Part shown: piece by piece, positions 20,921 through 24,913 of the stretch
How the letters are laid out: each line of letters starts with the position of its first letter
How positions within the stretch are numbered: position 1 is the stretch's first letter
Assembly (NCBI GenBank): GCA_964058805.1
Contig: CAXKVV010001904.1
Location: forward strand, 1-24,913
Length of the DNA stretch: 24,913 bases
Direction of reading: 5' to 3'
Source: Schoenoplectus triqueter
Taxonomy: Eukaryota > Streptophyta > Magnoliopsida > Poales > Cyperaceae
The notes under the pieces: generated by a model
Seen by the model: the letters and a program-made list of their open reading frames with translations, nothing else
Told to the model about the DNA's origin: nothing
Database searches by the model: none
Program-made: the position numbers and the translations under genes

Positions 20921-21101
20921 GAAAAAACTCAAATAAACTCAAATACCAAAAAAATAATAATTTGCAGACGGTTTACTTGCATGCCAAATCTGATCACATC
21001 ACAATCATATGGATCTCGGCGTATTCTTTCTTTCTAACCTAAATTTCAAAATATAATAGTAAGTTAGTAACTATTAAGTAAAAATCATTGTCAATGTGTG
21101 T
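20921..21101 (-). pseudogene. Duplicated, decayed fragment of the kanadaptin-like gene (exon 4 region)
   Basis: The stretch aligns along its length with 4622-4785 of the kanadaptin-like gene and covers exon 4 plus both flanking intron parts, in the same orientation. Shared words include GTATTCTTTCTTTCTAACCT and ATTTCAAAATATAATAGTAA. The copy has point changes, a 2-bp insertion in the exon that shifts the frame and creates an early TGA, a GT to GC change at the splice donor, and an 8-bp intron insertion. It keeps intron sequence, so it arose from DNA rather than from a spliced transcript. It stops where the second copia LTR begins. Confidence 0.88.
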
Positions 21102-21114
21102 TGTTGAGAAATGC

Positions 21115-21117
21115 AAC
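21115..21117. repeat. CACTA target site duplication, left copy
   Basis: AAC lies directly before the CACTA terminus. The same AAC is at 22926-22928, directly after the other terminus. Three bases is the standard CACTA duplication. Confidence 0.85.
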
Positions 21118-22925
21118 CACTATCACAAAAAAAGAAACAACAATGGTTAAATATATCATTCGCTAACGGTTATGCAACCATTGTTGATGCTAGAGTCACT
21201 TATTCCCATAACGGTTTTTGAAATAACCGTTGGCAAAATTAAGTGAATCAACAACGGTTTTCTTCTAAGAACCGTTGGCAAATATTGGCAACCACAGAAA
21301 AACCGTTAGCAAAACAAGAAATCAACAACGATTTTTTTTAAAAAAAATCATTGGCAAATGTGAGCATCAATAACGGTTATTCTACAAAAACCGTTGGCAA
21401 TTATGGGAATCGACAACGGTTTTTGTAGAATAACCGTTGTTGATTCTTTTTTTAAAAAAATGGTACCATTGCCAACGGTTTCATGGTAATAATTGTTGGT
21501 GTTGCTATATATATTTTTTTTAAATGCTGTTGATTTTATGTGACTACCTAATAATTACTAGTCTAAATTAGACATTATATGTCATCCATATTATCAAAAT
21601 AACACACAATTAAATCACATAATTATAACACTAAATATCTAATAATATATAGCACATAATAACAAATACTACAAATAATATATAATAAATTATTCCAAAA
21701 TCAAATTTCATAACACAAATAATATACAATAAAGCTCAGGATCTGAACCAAGTAATTCAACACATGAAGCTGTGGTCAATTGTCATGCTCAGGATCTGAA
21801 CCATCGGTCACCCTCCTGCCAGATTGATTTCTACCGTTGATTGTATTTTTCGGAGTGGTATCAGACACAATCTCCTTTGCTATTATTTATAACAAGAAAT
21901 TAGTTTGATGAAAGCTAAGAATCACACTTGTCGGTTTCTCTTTCTAAAAAGAAATAGGATGAACAAAGGTTTATTATTAGCCGATACCTGTCATTGCACA
22001 TTTAAAGGCTACGGCCTTGAAGAAGTCAATCTCTACTTGATGACTGCTAATGAACTTGTTCTGTTAGAGAAAAAGAGAGATGAATCTGTCAGAAATAAAA
22101 GAAGTATTTGTATGCACAAGTAGCTCAGAGAAGCAAAAAAGAAACACAAAAAAATTATAGAAGTGAGACATTATAGATAAATTATTCTCAGTTAAAATTC
22201 TAAAAGAAAGTTATTTGTGCTCGGGGCTAACTTAGCCACCAGCATATGGCCCATACGGTCGGAAAAGAAAAAGAAAGGTATGTATTATCGAGTTTCTAAC
22301 TCAAAGCAGCAATATGGGTCGGTGGTCAGCGACAACAAGGCAAAGTCCAGGAGGTGAGGCTTTGGTGGGGCTAGGGAAGGCAACATCGATGAGGGAATGT
22401 GGCGCGACGCAAATGTTTTGAGTTAGTAGAAGGCGCGGTGCAAAGGTTTTCGAGAGAGAGACAGAGGCAAACAAAGGTTTTTGAATGAGCAGAAGGGTTT
22501 TGCAAATCCTTGAGAATCAATAACGGTTTTTACCAAAAAATCATTGTTGTTTATGGAGAATCGGCAACGGTTTTTTTTGGTAAAAATCATTATTGAAGAG
22601 GGAAACAACAATGGTTTTTACAAAATAATTGTTGTTGATTCTCCATGAAAATAAAATAAAAGAATAACCCTTCAACAACGGTTTTGAGTAAATAACCGTT
22701 GTTGATTCTTATCAATTCAGCAATGGTTATTTACAAGAAACCGTTGTTGAAGATTTTACTTTTTTTTTCTCATTTTTTAAATAGCTTTGCCAATGGATTT
22801 TCTATATCAACCGTTGCTAAATTTTTCTATTAAATTGTGAAATTACCACCACCCATTTTTATTAACGATTTTCTATAAAAATCATTACTGAGGAGGGCTA
22901 TGCAATAACCCATATTCTGATAGTG
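21118..22925. mobile_element. Non-autonomous CACTA (En/Spm) transposon
   Basis: The 1808-bp element begins CACTATCACAAAA and ends TATTCTGATAGTG, whose reverse complement is CACTATCAGAATA: the CACTA terminal repeat. It is flanked by a 3-bp AAC duplication. Both subterminal zones (about 21140-21500 and 22510-22890) are filled with AACGGTT and AACCGTTG(G/T) words in both orientations, as expected of the subterminal transposase-binding repeats of this superfamily. The middle (21530-22500) has no recognisable transposase. It holds a repeated GCTCAGGATCTGAACCA (21735-21751 and 21788-21804) and a GC-richer part around 22300-22420. It is inserted inside the second copia LTR. Confidence 0.9.
21372..21438. 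repeat. 25-bp perfect inverted repeat in the CACTA subterminal zone
   Basis: The arms 21372-21396 and 21414-21438 are exact reverse complements separated by 17 bases. Each arm carries an AACGGTT word at one end and an AACCGTTG-type word at the other. Transcribed, it would form a strong hairpin. Confidence 0.92.
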
Positions 22926-22928
22926 AAC
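22926..22928. repeat. CACTA target site duplication, right copy
   Basis: AAC, identical to 21115-21117, directly follows the GATAGTG terminus. Confidence 0.85.
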
Positions 22929-23343
22929 GCTGATAAAAAAAGTCCAAGCCCAACAAACTATCCGATCAAGAATGACGATGCATGAAATTTCTAAATATAT
23001 CAAGAGTGCACTAAAGTTGGTAGTGAAAGTTACTAGAATATACTTAGCAAAAAGTCTGTCTAGTAAAATATTTAGAATCTAGAGTCATCGCTTGAGTAGT
23101 ATAAATATAGAGTATTGACCTCCCATCTAAGCATCAAGAAAAACCAAGCAAGAGTAAAATAATTCACTCCAAATAGAGAGAGTGTTATAGTAGTAGTAGT
23201 TTAGAGGTTAGAAAAATATTAAGAAACTAGCGGTGCAATAGTTTGTAGGTATAAATATCTGAGTAGTAGTGATTGTAGCAAATATTTTTTTAGAGATTAA
23301 TAAAAGATATAATTTTGATTTAGTGTCTCCATACTCAATAAAT

Positions 23344-23355
23344 TGGTATCAGAGT
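23344..23355 (+). other. Primer binding site of copia element 2
   Basis: TGGTATCAGAGT matches the initiator-tRNA primer site of plant copia elements except for the last base. It sits three bases after the presumed LTR end and so fixes the plus-strand orientation of this element. Confidence 0.82.
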
Positions 23356-23399
23356 CGGTATTATTAGCATCATTCGATCGAAGCTGACAATAAGGGTAG

Positions 23400-23880
23400 T
23401 CAAGTATGAAGTCGAAGTTCTGTCGGTATTTCATCAATTCGAATAGAGGTTTTGGGAAGTTACCGAAAGAGTCACCGACTATCGACAATTTAGGATTATG
23501 AAGTGCGGAAGAATAAAGTTCCAGAGAAGGCTCACTAAACATCGGGCAGTCTAGTCGAAGCCATAGATTTATCAAGTAAAATTAGCCGACTTAAATAAAT
23601 AAATAATTTTAGTTATATATATTAGAAGACATGCATAAAGTCCTACCTATAAGGTCAGAACCTATAGGAGGTTGTTGGCACATATGAGATGACTCTGTCA
23701 GAGGTTGTTGGCGGGTCTAAGATGACTCCTCCAGAGGTTGCCAAAGAGGCGACCATGATAGAATCGGTCGAGGACCCCAAAGTCAAAGAGAAGAAGACTC
23801 TGTCAGCAGAGGAACAAGTCAAGGCTCTATGAAAATGGCGAATTAAGGCCGACAAATCATTATTAAAATATTTGCATTTC
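23400..23880 (+). pseudogene. Decayed gag-like region of copia element 2
   Basis: No long frame is open. One frame late in the region reads TLSAEEQVKAL, a stop, then KWRIKADKSLL, which resembles the start of the UBN2-type gag domain of plant copia elements (charged helix, tryptophan, lysine-rich segment). Stops are frequent, so it is a relic. A 33-34 bp unit is tandemly repeated at 23666-23699 and 23700-23732, with a partial third copy beginning at 23733, encoding repeats around EVVGG and MT. Confidence 0.5.
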
Positions 23881-23882
23881 AT

Positions 23883-23935
23883 CTCAAGAATACTTCTTTG
23901 AAATAATTATTTCACTCAAGAATACTTCTTTAAAC
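23883..23935. repeat. Short direct repeat at the right edge of copia element 2
   Basis: CTCAAGAATACTTCTTT occurs identically at 23883-23899 and 23915-23931, 15 bases apart. It may reflect a small duplication or slippage where the element's recognisable sequence ends. Confidence 0.8.
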
Positions 23936-24913
23936 TTTTAATAGATTAGGTTAGAGTGATTATTAAGTGTTTTCTTTGTGAGATTTATTTTATCTTTGAT
24001 GGGTTTTATTTTTAGAGTTGTTGTGCTCGTTCTTTATTTAAGCTATGACTGTCTGTTTATATGGTGTAATGGAACAAAAGTTTATAGTTGTATGAACATT
24101 GTGTTTTAGTAACTCGATAAAATCTAATAATTGGTGATTGCGGGTTCCAATGATGTAGGCTCGTTATAGTCAAATTTCGTTATATTTTGTGTTCTTTCTC
24201 TTTAGTTTATATTATTTTATTTCTTCGTATTGAATTGTAAAATCAGTTTCAATGATATTGTGATGAATAGTCAATTAATCTCTAAATTATTTTAAATTTA
24301 ATATACACTCTATCTAAGTAATTAGAAAAAATCTATAATTAATTTTTTTACTTCAATAATAGTTTTTAAAAATATATACCGTAAACATTGGATGCAGCAT
24401 AAATACACTGTAATTACTCTAATTTTAATTTTATACCTAGAGTTGTTGTGTTGACAAATAGATTTTTTTTATTTATTTGAGAACTATAAGGCCACAATGG
24501 TAAGGAACCTAATCTACTGTCCACCTATGAGCAGTATTTTTCTGTTCACCATTGAGTCTAACCAATCTGAGATAGAAATAAGGTATCTATTATTACAATA
24601 ATAAAGTCTTTAATTTTAAATAAGTTAAAATAAATTAGAAATAAAACTCAATCTGAAAGCATTTCAGCTACACTCATTTTGTAGCCCAACATTCTATATC
24701 ATAATCATCACAAATCTAATTATCGTCATATAAAATTTATCTTTTAGTTTATTTGAGATATTCTTTCACTATGAATTGTAAAAAAAATATTGCTCACATA
24801 TGATCAGCAGATTCGGTTCTCAAAATAACAGACGAGCAACTATTTTTTTCTTGGAGGGAGGATACACGCGTGAATTCTCTTAAATCACGGTCGATGATTT
24901 GCTAGTTGCATTG
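23936..24913. other. AT-rich right flank with a possible LTR remnant
   Basis: No gene is seen. The part 24120-24240 (GGTGATTGCGGGTTCC, then GATGTAGGCTCG and TGTGTTCTTTCTCTTT) resembles the R/U5 end of plant copia LTRs on the plus strand, but no primer site or ends were found. The final 500 bases are low-complexity AT sequence. Confidence 0.3.

Larger units (their letters stand above)
21102..23900 (+). mobile_element. Degraded 5' part of a second copia-like retrotransposon
   Basis: After removing the CACTA insertion, a roughly 428-bp LTR runs from TGTTGAGAA (21102) to CTCAATA (23340), short inverted ends that differ from the canonical TGTTGAG/CTCAACA by one base. Inside are a TATA-like box, TATAAATATA (23100-23109), and AATAAAAGA (23300-23308). 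A tRNA-iMet-type primer site follows after AAT. Beyond it lies a stop-containing gag-like region. No integrase, reverse transcriptase or 3' LTR is present in the window, so the element is truncated or rearranged, or is a short non-autonomous type. The right end is approximate. Confidence 0.7.

Noticed and set aside
21905..22123. 72-codon frame inside the CACTA element
   Set aside because: Too short and without transposase motifs; the element appears non-autonomous.
21118..22925. A CRISPR-like array from the repeated AACGGTT words
   Set aside because: The words are short, irregularly spaced and in both orientations, and are explained by CACTA subterminal repeats in plant DNA.
23936..24913. 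A 3' LTR for copia element 2
   Set aside because: No TGTTGAG start or copy of the 5' LTR sequence was found to the window end; only a vague LTR-like stretch from another family is visible.

Overview
The window is AT-rich nuclear DNA of a flowering plant. The evidence is a 12-exon gene with GT-AG introns for the plant kanadaptin-type FHA protein, a plant-specific DUF247 gene, and nested plant-type transposons (Ty1/copia, CACTA, probable hAT and LINE remnants). I cannot name the species; no organelle or bacterial signal is seen.

Layout. (1) 609-6046, minus strand: a complete kanadaptin-like gene. All 12 exons join in frame into a 2226-nt CDS (741 codons plus stop). (2) About 6050-13600: a gene-poor stretch with decayed repeats: a 7-bp tandem array, an AT-rich repeat with a 51-bp duplication, an antisense LINE zinc-binding-domain remnant, a possible SINE, and a probable non-autonomous hAT-like element. 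(3) 13670-20694, plus strand: a DUF247 gene split by a 5598-bp antisense Ty1/copia retrotransposon (14842-20439). The element has 405-bp LTRs that differ at only 2 sites, a GAAGT target duplication, a tRNA-iMet-type primer site, a polypurine tract, a gag with a zinc knuckle and protease motif, and a long open integrase/RT/RNase H region. One missing base near the protease/integrase junction puts gag and pol in different frames. (4) 20921-21101: a decayed second copy of the kanadaptin exon-4 region. (5) 21102 to about 23900: the 5' part of a second, degraded copia-like element on the plus strand, whose LTR is itself split by a 1808-bp CACTA element (21118-22925) with an AAC target duplication. 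(6) 23936-24913: AT-rich sequence, possibly with another LTR remnant.

The two host genes have no evident functional link. Kanadaptin-like proteins are conserved single-copy nuclear proteins. DUF247 proteins are plant-specific, and some act as self-incompatibility factors in grasses. The main story is transposon-driven: a recent retrotransposon has removed the C-terminal membrane anchor of a DUF247 protein whose two halves are otherwise open, and older nested insertions lie just downstream beside a duplicated gene fragment. I found no convincing undescribed multi-gene system.
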